A stretch of 64,000 bases of DNA from Xenorhabdus sp. BG5 (GCF_015163665.1 NZ_JADEUG010000016.1:1-64000); one strand, 5' to 3'; counted from the stretch's first letter, positions 1 through 8,039 are shown. Numbers and translations: made by a program. Notes: generated by a model not told the origin, from the sequence alone.

Positions 1-110
1 CTCAGGATAAAAACGTTTTGTTTGCGCTGGCCGAGGGAATCATCCAGATGGAGAACGGCAAACAGCCTTATTCCGATGATATTTTCGAACGGGCGTTTGA
101 GATGCTATGA
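1..110 (+). CDS. 3' end of an unidentified phage gene (partial)
   Basis: The window opens inside a gene. Reading from base 3, the last 35 codons are open and end with TGA at 108-110. The stop overlaps the next start codon as ATGA, the tight coupling typical of phage late or lysis operons. The visible tail is acidic and contains the stretch ALAEGIIQMENGKQP. I do not recognise the family. Because a spanin gene follows two genes later, a lysis-module gene is plausible, but this is only inferred from position. Confidence 0.6.
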   Translation, partial: QDKNVLFALAEGIIQMENGKQPYSDDIFERAFEML

Positions 111-337
111 GTAATTACCAAAAATTAGTCCGGTGTAATAACTGCCACAAGATACGTACTGATGCTCCGTTTGGTGCTGGTTTTGAAAATCGCCGCCAGC
201 TGGGTAAATTTTGTGGACATTGTGGCGAGTTTGCAGGGTATTACGATACGGTTGAAACATGGATATCTACTACTAAATGGTGGAACCCTCGATCGTGGGG
301 AAATGGGTATTGGGTGAAGAAAGATGAAGCTCAATAG
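107..337 (+). CDS. small zinc-ribbon phage protein
   Basis: A 76-residue protein with two CxxC pairs, Cys10/Cys13 and Cys36/Cys39, spaced like a zinc ribbon. The rest is rich in aromatic residues (several Trp in the last third). Its start overlaps the stop of the gene upstream (ATGA), and its own end overlaps the start of the Rz gene by 14 bases, so it belongs to the same operon. Metal binding is inferred from the cysteines. The role is unknown; similar small zinc-ribbon proteins occur in phage lysis and DNA-modification regions. Confidence 0.6.
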   Translation: MSNYQKLVRCNNCHKIRTDAPFGAGFENRRQLGKFCGHCGEFAGYYDTVETWISTTKWWNPRSWGNGYWVKKDEAQ

Positions 338-785
338 CCAATACCTCACTTTCGGTGTTATGGGGCTGCTCGCTGGCGCACTCTGGTTCTATTACGGTTC
401 GTATCAGGACAAAGCCGAAGAATACCGTAGGTTAAACCTACAGTATAACGAACAGGTCGCCATTAACACCACCCAGCAAGCGCGAATCCAGCATCTCGCA
501 GAACTGGACACCCAACACACGCAGGAACTCGCCCATGCCAAGACTGAAATCGATACTTTGCGCGCTGATGTTGCCGCTGGTCGTCGCAAGCTGCGCATCA
601 AGGCCACCTGTCCTGTGTCTGAAACCCCAGCCTCCCGCGGCGTGGTCGATGCAGGAACCCCACAACTTACCGAACCAGCTCGACAAGATTATTACCGCCT
701 CAGAGAAATGATGGCGGAGAACGAACGACAGACGAAGTACTTGCAGGATTACATTAAAACTGAATGTTATAAGGTGACAAAATGA
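324..785 (+). CDS. Rz-like spanin, inner-membrane subunit
   Basis: A 153-residue protein with one N-terminal membrane anchor (about residues 9-27) followed by a long charged, heptad-like periplasmic region (about 30-95). This is the layout of phage Rz (i-spanin), which joins the outer-membrane lipoprotein Rz1 to fuse the two membranes at the last step of lysis. The call is strengthened by an Rz1-type lipoprotein reading frame nested inside it at 535-711. It starts inside the end of the upstream gene and ends four bases into the next one, consistent with translational coupling. The sequence is not close to lambda Rz; the assignment rests on topology and the nested partner. Confidence 0.8.
   Translation: MKLNSQYLTFGVMGLLAGALWFYYGSYQDKAEEYRRLNLQYNEQVAINTTQQARIQHLAELDTQHTQELAHAKTEIDTLRADVAAGRRKLRIKATCPVSETPASRGVVDAGTPQLTEPARQDYYRLREMMAENERQTKYLQDYIKTECYKVTK
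535..711 (+). CDS. Rz1-like spanin lipoprotein, nested in Rz in the +1 frame
   Basis: Wholly inside the Rz gene and one frame ahead lies a 58-codon frame starting ATG at 535. It encodes a short basic N-terminus, a hydrophobic core (CALMLPLVVA) and a lipobox ending V-A-S-C with Cys20, followed by a proline-rich stretch (RPPV, QPPAA). A signal peptide, lipobox and proline-rich mature part of about 40 residues is the classic Rz1 (o-spanin) pattern. The lipoprotein would sit in the outer membrane and meet Rz across the periplasm. The nested arrangement is the same as in lambda. Serine follows the alanine before the cysteine, which is acceptable for lipobox cleavage. Confidence 0.85.
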   Translation: MPRLKSILCALMLPLVVASCASRPPVLCLKPQPPAAWSMQEPHNLPNQLDKIITASEK

Positions 786-991
786 GTAATCAACAAACGC
801 TACAGCCACATCAACAACGTGTTATTGACGAATTAGCAGAGCTTTATGGGAAAATCGAAAGTCTCTCATCCTTTATAGGGGACTCCAGTTATAGAATTCT
901 GGATGAAATTGATAGACAGTTGTTGGACATGCAGCTTTCTGTGATGAAGTCATATTCTAAGATTTTACATACACGTGTTAGTCGGTTCTGA
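782..991 (+). CDS. small helical phage protein, crAss001_48-related type
   Basis: A 69-residue, all-helical-looking protein. It has an N-terminal PHQQRVIDELAEL motif, a central SLSSFI segment and a C-terminal LLDMQLSVMKSYSKILHTRV segment. This matches the pattern of the small crAss001_48-related family found near lysis and regulatory genes of many tailed phages. It overlaps the Rz stop by four bases. The function is not established for this family as far as I can say; it resembles a two-helix hairpin that could oligomerise. Family assignment is from motif memory only. Confidence 0.6.
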   Translation: MSNQQTLQPHQQRVIDELAELYGKIESLSSFIGDSSYRILDEIDRQLLDMQLSVMKSYSKILHTRVSRF

Positions 992-1073
992 TTATCACCA
1001 CCTCAGAGCAAATGATACTGAGGTGGCGGGAGTGATAACAAAAATCGAGGTATTAGCCTCGCCAAGTTAATGA

Positions 1074-1286
1074 TCATCTAACCTTACGGTATGGGTAAAC
1101 ATTTTTGATGTATTGGTGGAAGTACTTTCCTTTGGAGGAAGCGCTTATCAATCCTTGATGTACATTGGCTGGAACACCATCGTATTGATATATTCCTCCA
1201 CTATGAAAAGCTATTTCCAATGTTCTCGTGACTTGGTCATAACCAACAGAATGAAGGTTTGAAGATGAAACAGATACACGATTCAA
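1074..1286 (-). CDS. KTSC-domain protein
   Basis: A 70-residue protein on the minus strand with the hallmarks of the KTSC domain: an N-terminal VSSSNLHSVGYD, a central LEIAFHSGGIYQYDGVP and a C-terminal SKGKYFHQYIKNVYPY. The family is small, widespread in phages and also found fused to lysyl-tRNA synthetase-like proteins; its biochemical role is unknown. The start is TTG at 1286. It is chosen because a strong AAGGAG ribosome site lies eight bases upstream and the family's conserved N-terminus begins right there. It opposes the surrounding phage operon and overlaps the small plus-strand gene at 1265 by 22 bases. Confidence 0.85.
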   Translation of the reverse strand: MNRVSVSSSNLHSVGYDQVTRTLEIAFHSGGIYQYDGVPANVHQGLISASSKGKYFHQYIKNVYPYRKVR

Positions 1287-1432
1287 TTTCTAAATCTCCT
1301 TTATACGGGAAAAGTCCCGAGGAGATATTGGAATACTTTAAGAAATATAACTTTGTGGACGATCACGGGCATCGCCTTGAGATGTGCCAAGATTTCATTG
1401 ATTTGATCAATATCACAGCAAGCAAAGAATAA
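1265..1432 (+). CDS. small conserved-looking phage protein, unknown
   Basis: A 55-codon frame from ATG 1265 to TAA 1430-1432, with a GAAGG site eight bases upstream. The product has a normal soluble composition, with segments SPLYGKSPEEILEYF and NFVDDHGHRLEMC followed by a short helix. It overlaps the 5' end of the divergent minus-strand KTSC gene by 22 bases, so the two starts may interfere. I recall similar small proteins in enterobacterial prophages but cannot name a function. A rho-independent terminator follows at 1466. Confidence 0.55.
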   Translation: MKQIHDSISKSPLYGKSPEEILEYFKKYNFVDDHGHRLEMCQDFIDLINITASKE

Positions 1433-1465
1433 GTATTTATCAATTTAAAGAAATTAACACGCTAA

Positions 1466-1492
1466 GCCATCACATCCCGTGGTGGTTTTTTT
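1466..1492 (+). terminator. rho-independent terminator
   Basis: CCATCAC (1467-1473) pairs with GTGGTGG (1479-1485) across a five-base loop, with one G-U pair, and is followed by a run of seven T. It would end the left lysis-side transcript. Confidence 0.7.
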
Positions 1493-1536
1493 ATTTCTGC
1501 GTCCATTCCCTGAGTGGCTACAGAAATAACCCATGC

Positions 1537-1589
1537 TGCCACCCGTTCCCATCGCGTACCCAACGCACACGGGATGGTGGCATTTTTTA
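1537..1589 (+). terminator. second hairpin with T-run
   Basis: TGCCACC (1537-1543) pairs with GGTGGCA (1575-1581), with an extra CCC/GGG inner stem and a long loop, and is followed by TTTTTT. It could be a back-up terminator or the end of a short untranslated RNA between 1490 and 1589. Confidence 0.5.
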
Positions 1590-1647
1590 TATCTGCATTT
1601 CACTGCGCACCGAAAGCGCCAATCTAAACATCGAACCCCTATTTAGG

Positions 1648-1719
1648 AATGAGCCTTTGAGGAGTCAGCTTGCTGATGCTCTTCGATGGGCTGATTTCCT
1701 ATTTCGGCAAAGGTTCATT
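1648..1719 (+). ncRNA. structured leader, possible c4-like antisense RNA
   Basis: AATGAGCCTTTG (1648-1659) pairs with CAAAGGTTCATT (1708-1719) over 12 positions with one G-U. Inside it, AGGAGTCAGC pairs imperfectly with GCTGATTTCCT. The apical part contains GATGCT (1675-1680) and CGATG (1684-1688). These are complementary to AGCATC (1735-1740) and CATCG (1737-1741), right at the GTG start of the antirepressor fragment downstream. Phage c4 antisense RNAs sit upstream of antirepressor genes and pair with their translation start. The resemblance is structural only; I could not compare it with the c4 family model. Confidence 0.4.
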
Positions 1720-1740
1720 ACCTAAGTAAGGATAAGCATC

Positions 1741-1914
1741 GTGAGTACAGCATTAACTTTCAAAGAACATGAAATCGTTCCGTTTGATAATGGCGACGGG
1801 AAAATTTGGTTTACAGGTGAGCAGTTAGCCAAATTACTTGGCTATACCGATATGAAGCAAGTGAACAAGATTTATCAGCGTCACAAAGACTCGCCCGAAT
1901 ATGGGATTATATAA
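1741..1914 (+). pseudogene. truncated BRO-N antirepressor fragment
   Basis: From GTG 1741 to TAA 1912-1914 runs a 57-residue frame that reads like the first part of a BRO-N domain. It includes IWFTGEQLAKLLGY, typical of Bro/antirepressor proteins, and then QRHKDSPEYG. Complete BRO-N proteins continue well beyond 100 residues and usually carry a C-terminal domain. Here the frame stops abruptly and the terminase genes begin, so this is a remnant, probably left when the lysis and packaging modules were joined. It may still be translated: an AAGGA site lies upstream. Confidence 0.75.
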
Positions 1915-1950
1915 ATCCAACCAGTTATTTATTCTGAATAAGGAAAGGAA

Positions 1951-2385
1951 ATGAGACAACAAACAAATCAGGTTGGTTGCCCTAGCAAGCTGAATGATGA
2001 GCTAATCGCTAAGTCAAAGACATATCTGTATGGCGGTTACACTGAACATGAAGCTGTCATTCCCAGCGTGGCAGGATTAGCCTGTTTTTTAGGTATCGCC
2101 CGATCCACTGTCTACGAGTACGCAAAGCTCAATTCTGAATTTTCGGACACGTTAGAAGGGATTTTGGCGCTACAGGAAAGCAGGTTGATTAATAAAGGCC
2201 TGTCGGGTGATTTCAACGCGACTATTACTAAATTGATGCTGGCTAATCACGGTTACTCTGATAAGCAGGAAATCGATCACCGTTCCCCTGACGGCTCCAT
2301 GACGCCTAACAATATCGACCTCAGTCACCTGACTTTCGAGCAACTGATGGAACTGAGAAAAAATCGTGAAAGTAGCCCTATTTAA
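1951..2385 (+). CDS. terminase small subunit
   Basis: A 144-residue protein resembling P22 Gp3-type packaging proteins. It has an N-terminal helix-turn-helix-like part with SVAGLACFLGIARSTVYEYAK (residues about 39-59), a central ALQESRLINKGLSGDFNATITKLMLANHGYSDK segment typical of the family (71-103), and a variable acidic tail. The small subunit binds the pac or cos region and hands DNA to the large subunit at the procapsid portal. It has a good AAGGAAAGGA ribosome site. A 188-base gap separates it from the large subunit, unusually long for this gene pair. Confidence 0.85.
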   Translation: MRQQTNQVGCPSKLNDELIAKSKTYLYGGYTEHEAVIPSVAGLACFLGIARSTVYEYAKLNSEFSDTLEGILALQESRLINKGLSGDFNATITKLMLANHGYSDKQEIDHRSPDGSMTPNNIDLSHLTFEQLMELRKNRESSPI

Positions 2386-2573
2386 CATAATGGTTCTTAG
2401 GCGAACACCCGATTTCAAGCTCAGTCAAATTTGCTATCCAAACGATTAAAAATAGCCATCTTCTGCCTGATTTTGCGGCTTTTATTTGTTATTAATTTGT
2501 TATCAAAAACACGAAAATCATTTCGATGTGATTTTGGTGTGAAACACTTATTTCTCTCACTTTTGGTGCTGAC

Positions 2574-4016
2574 ATGGATATTGATAATGCAATGTTGGAT
2601 GAGGCTATCGAGAGGGAGATTGCGCGACGCAGTTTGCATGAGTTCATCCAGTACATAAATCCTGAGTATATTACCAGTGATTTCTCACGACAGGTTTGTG
2701 CGGCATTAGACGAATTTTTACTCGATATGATGGCTGGTAAGCGCCCGATTCTAATATTAGGTGCGCCACCTCAGCACGGGAAGTCAGATATTGTTTCGCG
2801 CTATCTACCTGCCTACTTTTTCGGTAAATATCCCGATAAACGTGTGGCCGGATTGTCATACGGTAAAGATCTGGCCTCTGACATGAACCGTGATGTACAG
2901 CGCATCATGATGAGTGAGGAATATCGCAATCTGTTTCCTGCATCGTCATTAAACCCAAAACGGGTTGTGACCGTTGAGATAATGGCTAAGCGTAATAGCG
3001 AAACTTTCGAGATTGTGGGTAATAAAGGATCTTATATTGCGGCGGGTGTTGGAGGGCCATTAACAGGTAAGAAAGTAGACTTGGGTATTATTGATGACCC
3101 GATTAAAAACTCTCAAGAAGCTTTAAGCCCAACAACCAAAAATGCCATTTGGAACTGGTATGTGTCCACCTTCAAAACCCGGCTGTCAAAAAACAGCGGC
3201 GAGATTATCATGGCGACTCGCTGGGCGACGGACGACCTATCCGGTAAGGTAATTGAGAAAACTCCAAAAGCGAAAGTACTAGCGTTTCCTGCAATCAACG
3301 AGCAGGGTGAGGCACTGGTGCCTGAGTTACACCCCATTGAGAAGTTATTGGAAACTAAGGGCATTTTGGGGGATTACTTCTGGTCAGCCATGTATCAGCA
3401 ATCACCTAAGCCTGGTGACGGTCAAATCTTCCATGAAGAGTTCGTGCGTTATTACTTACCAAAAGACTTACCGACTAAGTTTGATAGGGTTATCCATAGC
3501 TGGGATATGACATTCAAAGATAGTGATGGTACGGATTTTGTGGTTGGTCAAGTTTGGGGTAAGAAAGATGCGAATGCTTACCTGCTTTATCAAATTCGTA
3601 AGCGCATGAGTTTTACCAAAACGAAAGAAGCAGTGAAGTTGCTAGCGGAAAAATTCCCAGAAGGAAGACGCAAGCTGGTGGAAGATAAAGCCAACGGCCC
3701 AGCCGTGATTGATTCACTGAAATCAACTGTATCAGGACTAGTACCTGTCGAACCAGACGGTAGCAAAATTGCACGTGCTCATGCCTGTACAGCTGAATGG
3801 GAAGCAGGGAACGTGTGGTTACCACATAAGGACATTGCGCCGTGGGTTGTTGAAACCGTGGAAGAGATTACAACATTCCCATTTGCAGGGCATGACGACA
3901 CCGTGGATGCCATGACGCAAGCACTACGTGATTTATATCAAAAAAGACGGGGTATCAGTATGAACCCAGACATTGTTAATCAGGCCATGCGCCATTCACG
4001 CACTATTCGTCGGTAA
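2574..4016 (+). CDS. terminase large subunit (ATPase/nuclease)
   Basis: 480 residues. The Walker A motif is GAPPQHGKS (63-71) and Walker B is VDLGIIDDP (168-176). The C-terminal RNase H-like nuclease starts with HSWDMTF (about 308-314) and closes with FAGHDDTVDAM (about 438-448), supplying acidic metal ligands. This is the packaging motor that cuts concatemeric DNA and pumps it into the head. ATG 2574 is the first usable start after an in-frame stop at 2529, but no clear ribosome site precedes it; translation may depend on upstream ribosomes or be weak. The portal gene follows eight bases later, the usual order. Confidence 0.95.
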   Translation: MDIDNAMLDEAIEREIARRSLHEFIQYINPEYITSDFSRQVCAALDEFLLDMMAGKRPILILGAPPQHGKSDIVSRYLPAYFFGKYPDKRVAGLSYGKDLASDMNRDVQRIMMSEEYRNLFPASSLNPKRVVTVEIMAKRNSETFEIVGNKGSYIAAGVGGPLTGKKVDLGIIDDPIKNSQEALSPTTKNAIWNWYVSTFKTRLSKNSGEIIMATRWATDDLSGKVIEKTPKAKVLAFPAINEQGEALVPELHPIEKLLETKGILGDYFWSAMYQQSPKPGDGQIFHEEFVRYYLPKDLPTKFDRVIHSWDMTFKDSDGTDFVVGQVWGKKDANAYLLYQIRKRMSFTKTKEAVKLLAEKFPEGRRKLVEDKANGPAVIDSLKSTVSGLVPVEPDGSKIARAHACTAEWEAGNVWLPHKDIAPWVVETVEEITTFPFAGHDDTVDAMTQALRDLYQKRRGISMNPDIVNQAMRHSRTIRR

Positions 4017-4024
4017 ATAACATT

Positions 4025-5518
4025 ATGGCAAGAAAACAAAAACGCCAGGCCACAAAGCCACGGCGAGGATTAGCTTTGTCTAAATCACTTCTGGAAAGAT
4101 TAGAGGACGGGCAGTACATCCCAACCTATGAAGAAGTCAAAGATATTTACGGTCCGGCAAAAACATTAGGTACGCCAAAAGAGGTAACTTTGGCTATGGA
4201 CGCCTCATTAAGTTCTGCCGGAGCGTATACCCTAATTCAACACGCATGGGAGCATGGTCAGGGTTATGCATTAGGACCATCATTTATGGGTTACGCTGCT
4301 TTGTCATCTCTCACGCAGAACGGTTTGATCCGAGCCTGTATTGAAACTGTGGTCGATGATATGACACGGGAATGGATAGACATCAAAGCGGTAGAAAATG
4401 AGGGTCAGGACGACAGCGCCGAAGACAAAAAGGTGATCGAAGACGCTCTGATTGATTTTAGAGTCAAAGATATTTTCCACAAGGCGGCTGAATATAACGG
4501 TTATTTCGGCGGCTGCTTAATATTCATTGATACGGGCGCTACAGATAATCAATTACTGGTGCCGCTGGATATCTCAGAAAAATCGGCAGAACTGAAAAAT
4601 TTCAAACGCTTCGTGCTGGTGGAACCTATCAATATCTTTCCGGGCAGATATGAAAGCACCGACCCGCTAAGTCCCCGATATTTTAACCCGGACACATGGT
4701 GGATTTTAGGTAAAGAGGTTCACGCATCACGCTTGATTCGTATTTGTGGTAATGAGGTTCCTATCTTGCTGAAACCCTCATACAACTTTATGGGAATGCC
4801 ACAGGCGCAGTTACTGTATGACTATGTAATCCATTTTCAGGACAGTCGCACTTCTGCCGCACGGTTACTGGAGAAATTTTCTCTAACAGCGCTTAAAACT
4901 GACATGGAAGACATTTTAACCAATCCAAATGCAACCAGAGCACTAGATGGACGGCTGGCTTATTTGGCCTCCGTTCGCTCAAACGATGGCATTTTGGCTA
5001 TTGATAAGGAGATGGAAGATATCGTTAAGCTCGAAACACCGCTATCTGGAGTGACCGATATCGTTCGTCAGATGCTGGAATTGATAGTTGTTATTAACCG
5101 CACTCCAGCGGTCAAATCACTAGGCATTTCACCCAGCGGATTCAATGCCACTGGAGACAGTGATATTCGCAACTATAACGATCACGTTAAGAGCCAGCAG
5201 GAGAAAGTTTTTCGCGCAGGGCTGCAAAAAGTGTTGGATATTACCCAAATAGTCACTCTAGGTCGGTTAAACCAGTCTGTCACCTTCGATTTTGTCGATT
5301 TGAATAAGGACGATGCCAAGGCCGCCGCAGAAACCCAGAAAACAAAGACTGACCGGGATGTGGCACTGATTGATACCGGCGTGATTTCAGAACAAGAGGT
5401 CAGGCAGCGTCTCTCTGCCGATCCGGACAGTGATTATTTCGGTATTAATGCCAGCGAAGTGCCAGAGGTGCATTATGAGGAAGCAGAAAACCAAAACGGG
5501 CCGATCTACACGCCCTAA
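4025..5518 (+). CDS. phage portal protein, DUF1073 type
   Basis: 497 residues with a basic N-terminus followed by the conserved portal core (QNGLIRACIETVVDDMTREW at about 97-116, then EYNGYFGGCLIF). The acidic C-terminus is probably surface-exposed or touches the terminase. The protein forms the ring at the special capsid vertex through which DNA enters and to which the tail neck attaches. The family is DUF1073/Acb1-like N-terminal, typical of myoviruses with this gene set. It follows terminase by eight bases. The last 44 bases overlap the head morphogenesis gene, which has its own ribosome site inside this one. Confidence 0.9.
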   Translation: MARKQKRQATKPRRGLALSKSLLERLEDGQYIPTYEEVKDIYGPAKTLGTPKEVTLAMDASLSSAGAYTLIQHAWEHGQGYALGPSFMGYAALSSLTQNGLIRACIETVVDDMTREWIDIKAVENEGQDDSAEDKKVIEDALIDFRVKDIFHKAAEYNGYFGGCLIFIDTGATDNQLLVPLDISEKSAELKNFKRFVLVEPINIFPGRYESTDPLSPRYFNPDTWWILGKEVHASRLIRICGNEVPILLKPSYNFMGMPQAQLLYDYVIHFQDSRTSAARLLEKFSLTALKTDMEDILTNPNATRALDGRLAYLASVRSNDGILAIDKEMEDIVKLETPLSGVTDIVRQMLELIVVINRTPAVKSLGISPSGFNATGDSDIRNYNDHVKSQQEKVFRAGLQKVLDITQIVTLGRLNQSVTFDFVDLNKDDAKAAAETQKTKTDRDVALIDTGVISEQEVRQRLSADPDSDYFGINASEVPEVHYEEAENQNGPIYTP

Positions 5519-6275
5519 CGCGGGACTGGAGCAGGAATATTATCGCCGGATGCAGAAATTAATTCAGGAGATGGTGGATTCGGTTGATTACTGGATATCT
5601 GCGGAATACAAACGCCAGCAGCCAAATATTGTTGGTGATGCCTCACCTGCCAAGGTATTAACAGAAAAACTTTTTTCGATCAAAGCACGATGGACAACGA
5701 AGTTTGGTCGAATGGCGGAATCCATCGCTATTTGGTTTGTTAATCGCGCTAATACCTATGCCTCTAATTCAGTTAAAAACAAACTGAGAGCGGAGAGTAT
5801 CACCGTTAATATGCGCGTCACACCCGCTGTACAGAATGTTTTAGACAGCTTGTATGAGCAACAGATAAGTCTGATTAAATCCATTCCTGAGCAATATCTA
5901 ACTCAGGTTCAAACACTGGTACAGCAGAGTGTGGTTAATGGGCGAGATATCGGATTCCTGAAAGAAGAACTGAAAAAGCGCTATGGCGTGACGGAGAACC
6001 GAGCCAAAACCATTGCCCGTGACCAGAACGCCAAGGCAACCAACGCCATTGCGCGGGAGCGCTGCAAATCATCGGGGATTACTGAGGGAATTTGGATACA
6101 CCGCGCGGGTGGCAGCAAAACCTACCGTGAGTCGCACATTAAGATGAACGGTCAGCGCTTTAATCTTAGCGAGGGCTGTTATGACTCACATGTGCAACGG
6201 CATATCCATCCCGGAGAATTAATCAACTGTAAATGCGATTTCCGCCCTGTTATTCCCCCAATAGGAAGTTCTTAA
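5475..6275 (+). CDS. head morphogenesis protein, SPP1 gp7 / Mu F type
   Basis: 267 residues from ATG 5475, chosen because AGAGG lies six bases upstream; a longer frame from 5430 lacks such a site. The N-terminus is strongly basic, the middle helical. The C-terminal region carries the family motif: IHRAGGSKTYRESHIKMNGQ, then HPGELINCKCDFRPVIP with a conserved CxC. Proteins of this group are minor head components attached near the portal and are ejected or needed for DNA delivery. The start lies 44 bases inside the portal gene, so the two are translationally coupled. Confidence 0.9.
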   Translation: MRKQKTKTGRSTRPNAGLEQEYYRRMQKLIQEMVDSVDYWISAEYKRQQPNIVGDASPAKVLTEKLFSIKARWTTKFGRMAESIAIWFVNRANTYASNSVKNKLRAESITVNMRVTPAVQNVLDSLYEQQISLIKSIPEQYLTQVQTLVQQSVVNGRDIGFLKEELKKRYGVTENRAKTIARDQNAKATNAIARERCKSSGITEGIWIHRAGGSKTYRESHIKMNGQRFNLSEGCYDSHVQRHIHPGELINCKCDFRPVIPPIGSS

Positions 6276-6278
6276 CTT

Positions 6279-7541
6279 ATGCCTAAAGAAACAAATTCGG
6301 TCATTTTTGATGAGGGGAGCCGACGACGCGTTGATGAAAACGGCTACCTCCACGTCTCACAAACGCACCTCACTAAAGAGCAAGTTGTACCCTATATCGG
6401 TCGAGAGATTCCCGGCTGGGAAAATCTGGAGTTAGAGCCAGATCGACTTTATTACGGTTACCGTCCTGCCGATGAATTAGAAAAATCCAAATCAACTTTT
6501 AATGGCGTCCCTCTACTCTATATCCATAAACAGGATAGCGCCGAGCAACCATTAAAAGAGCTACGGGTGGGTTCTATCGGCACAACGCCTGTATGGGAGT
6601 CGCCCTATCTAGATAACGCATTAACCGTAACTGACCAGATGGCGATTGATGCCATTCAGGATGGTTCACTAAAAGAACTCAGTTGCGGCTATTTTTTTGA
6701 ACCTGATTTTACATCAGGAGAATTTAACGGTGCTACTTATGACTTCGTGATGCGCAATCTTCGCGGAAATCATGTTGCACTGGTTAAAGAAGGTCGGGCT
6801 GGTCCCGATGTGTATGTACATGACGGACTACCGTCTCAATTGCAGGAACACGTGATGTCACAGGAAAATACAGCACCGAACAGTGCAGAAAATAACGACG
6901 TTATCACACAGGATAACCCGAACGCGACTCAGTCAACTGAAAACCAGAATCCGACTGAGTTTGTGATAGATAACGATGCCGTAAAAGAAAGAATGACGAG
7001 TTTAGGGTTGGCAACGGATGATGATGCCGCTGTGCAAACTTTTATCAGTGGGATGCAATTTGCCCATGAGTTAACGGGGAATGACCCAGCTTCCTCTCCT
7101 GTTGGGGATAACGGAGATGTGAAAGAAACGCCTAAAACCGTAGGTGATAATCTGTCCGGGGAAAATACAGGCGAACCCAAAAAGGAGACTCCCGCCATGG
7201 ATCACAAACCAACTATTACGATGGATGCTAACGCCATTCGTCAACAAGCCTTTGAACAGACCAGAACACATTTCCGCGCGCTCAACGAGGCCGGGCAAAA
7301 AGTCCGTTCGCTGGTGGGTGAGCTGGATATCATGGCCTTTGACAGTGCCGAAGCGATTTATGCTCACGCATTGAAACATAAGGGTTATGACCCCCAAAAG
7401 TACGACAAAACCGCCTATAAAGGCATGGTGGATATCTTAGCAGCGCAAAAGCCCTCACCATTTGCTCAACATATGGCGATGGATGCGGCGCCCGGCAGTC
7501 TGGAAGGTCAGTTTGCAGGCTTGAAAAATATCAAAATTTAA
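6279..7541 (+). CDS. prohead protease/scaffold fusion, DUF2213
   Basis: 420 residues in two parts. Residues 1 to about 190 match the DUF2213 protease-like domain, with LKELSCGY and a later RGNHVALVKEGRAGPDV; the serine and histidine here are the likely catalytic pair, inferred from phage prohead proteases. Residues 200-420 are acidic, Asn/Gln/Glu-rich and helical, as expected of a scaffold that fills the procapsid and is later degraded. A separate scaffold could also be made from the internal in-frame ATG at 7198. The AGGAAG ribosome site lies inside the end of the previous gene. Confidence 0.85.
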   Translation: MPKETNSVIFDEGSRRRVDENGYLHVSQTHLTKEQVVPYIGREIPGWENLELEPDRLYYGYRPADELEKSKSTFNGVPLLYIHKQDSAEQPLKELRVGSIGTTPVWESPYLDNALTVTDQMAIDAIQDGSLKELSCGYFFEPDFTSGEFNGATYDFVMRNLRGNHVALVKEGRAGPDVYVHDGLPSQLQEHVMSQENTAPNSAENNDVITQDNPNATQSTENQNPTEFVIDNDAVKERMTSLGLATDDDAAVQTFISGMQFAHELTGNDPASSPVGDNGDVKETPKTVGDNLSGENTGEPKKETPAMDHKPTITMDANAIRQQAFEQTRTHFRALNEAGQKVRSLVGELDIMAFDSAEAIYAHALKHKGYDPQKYDKTAYKGMVDILAAQKPSPFAQHMAMDAAPGSLEGQFAGLKNIKI

Positions 7542-7550
7542 GAGGTAATT

Positions 7551-8039
7551 ATGGCATTACAAAAACAGGTTGGCCTGTACTACGCACCCGCCGTGCCCGG
7601 TGACAGAGCCACACAGAACCCGGTGATTTACACACAGGGAAATCCGCGCACAGAAGGTGATATCACCGTCGGGCATTTTGTCTTTGCAGGTATGGATCCG
7701 TTCAGGCAGGTAAAAGCCTCAACAACGGGTAAAGATGCACCGGTGGGTTTTGTGGAACGCATACTGGCGTACTACAACTATAACCTGATATCGCCGGGCA
7801 CGATGGAAATTCCCGATCAAACGGATGTCACTGTTGCGGTACGGGGTGACTTTTGGTGTGCGCCAGTCAATCAGAGCGTATCTATTGGTCAGGCCGTGTT
7901 TGCTTCCACAGCAGATGGCAGCATTCAAACCGCCGATGCCAAAGCGACCGTTGACGGTCATGTCAAAACTGACTGGACAGTCAAATATTACGACCCCGAC
8001 AGCAACCTTGCCATCATCTCGAATTGGCACACTGCCTAA
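7551..8039 (+). CDS. capsid cement/decoration protein
   Basis: 162 residues, beta-rich and without membrane segments, lying between the protease/scaffold gene and the major capsid gene, the normal place for head stabilisation proteins. The pattern GNPRTEGDITVGHFVFAG, then PVGFVERI and DVTVAVRGDFWC, resembles the phage structural cement (Gp24-like) family, which clamps capsomers on the outside of the shell. AGAGG lies seven bases before the ATG. The family name is from memory of the pattern; a structural role is safer than the exact family. Confidence 0.7.
   Translation: MALQKQVGLYYAPAVPGDRATQNPVIYTQGNPRTEGDITVGHFVFAGMDPFRQVKASTTGKDAPVGFVERILAYYNYNLISPGTMEIPDQTDVTVAVRGDFWCAPVNQSVSIGQAVFASTADGSIQTADAKATVDGHVKTDWTVKYYDPDSNLAIISNWHTA

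Noticed and set aside
1648-1719. Possible tRNA (about 72 bases, closing stem)
   Set aside because: The closing stem is 12 pairs, no D/anticodon/T arm pattern or CCA-like end is present; a regulatory stem-loop fits better.
2431-2658. 75-residue hydrophobic frame between the terminase genes
   Set aside because: No ribosome site, overlaps the large terminase start in another frame, and composition reflects AT-rich non-coding DNA.
5430-5474. Longer N-terminus for the head morphogenesis protein
   Set aside because: ATG 5475 has a well-placed AGAGG and gives the expected basic N-terminus; upstream codons lie deep in the portal gene.
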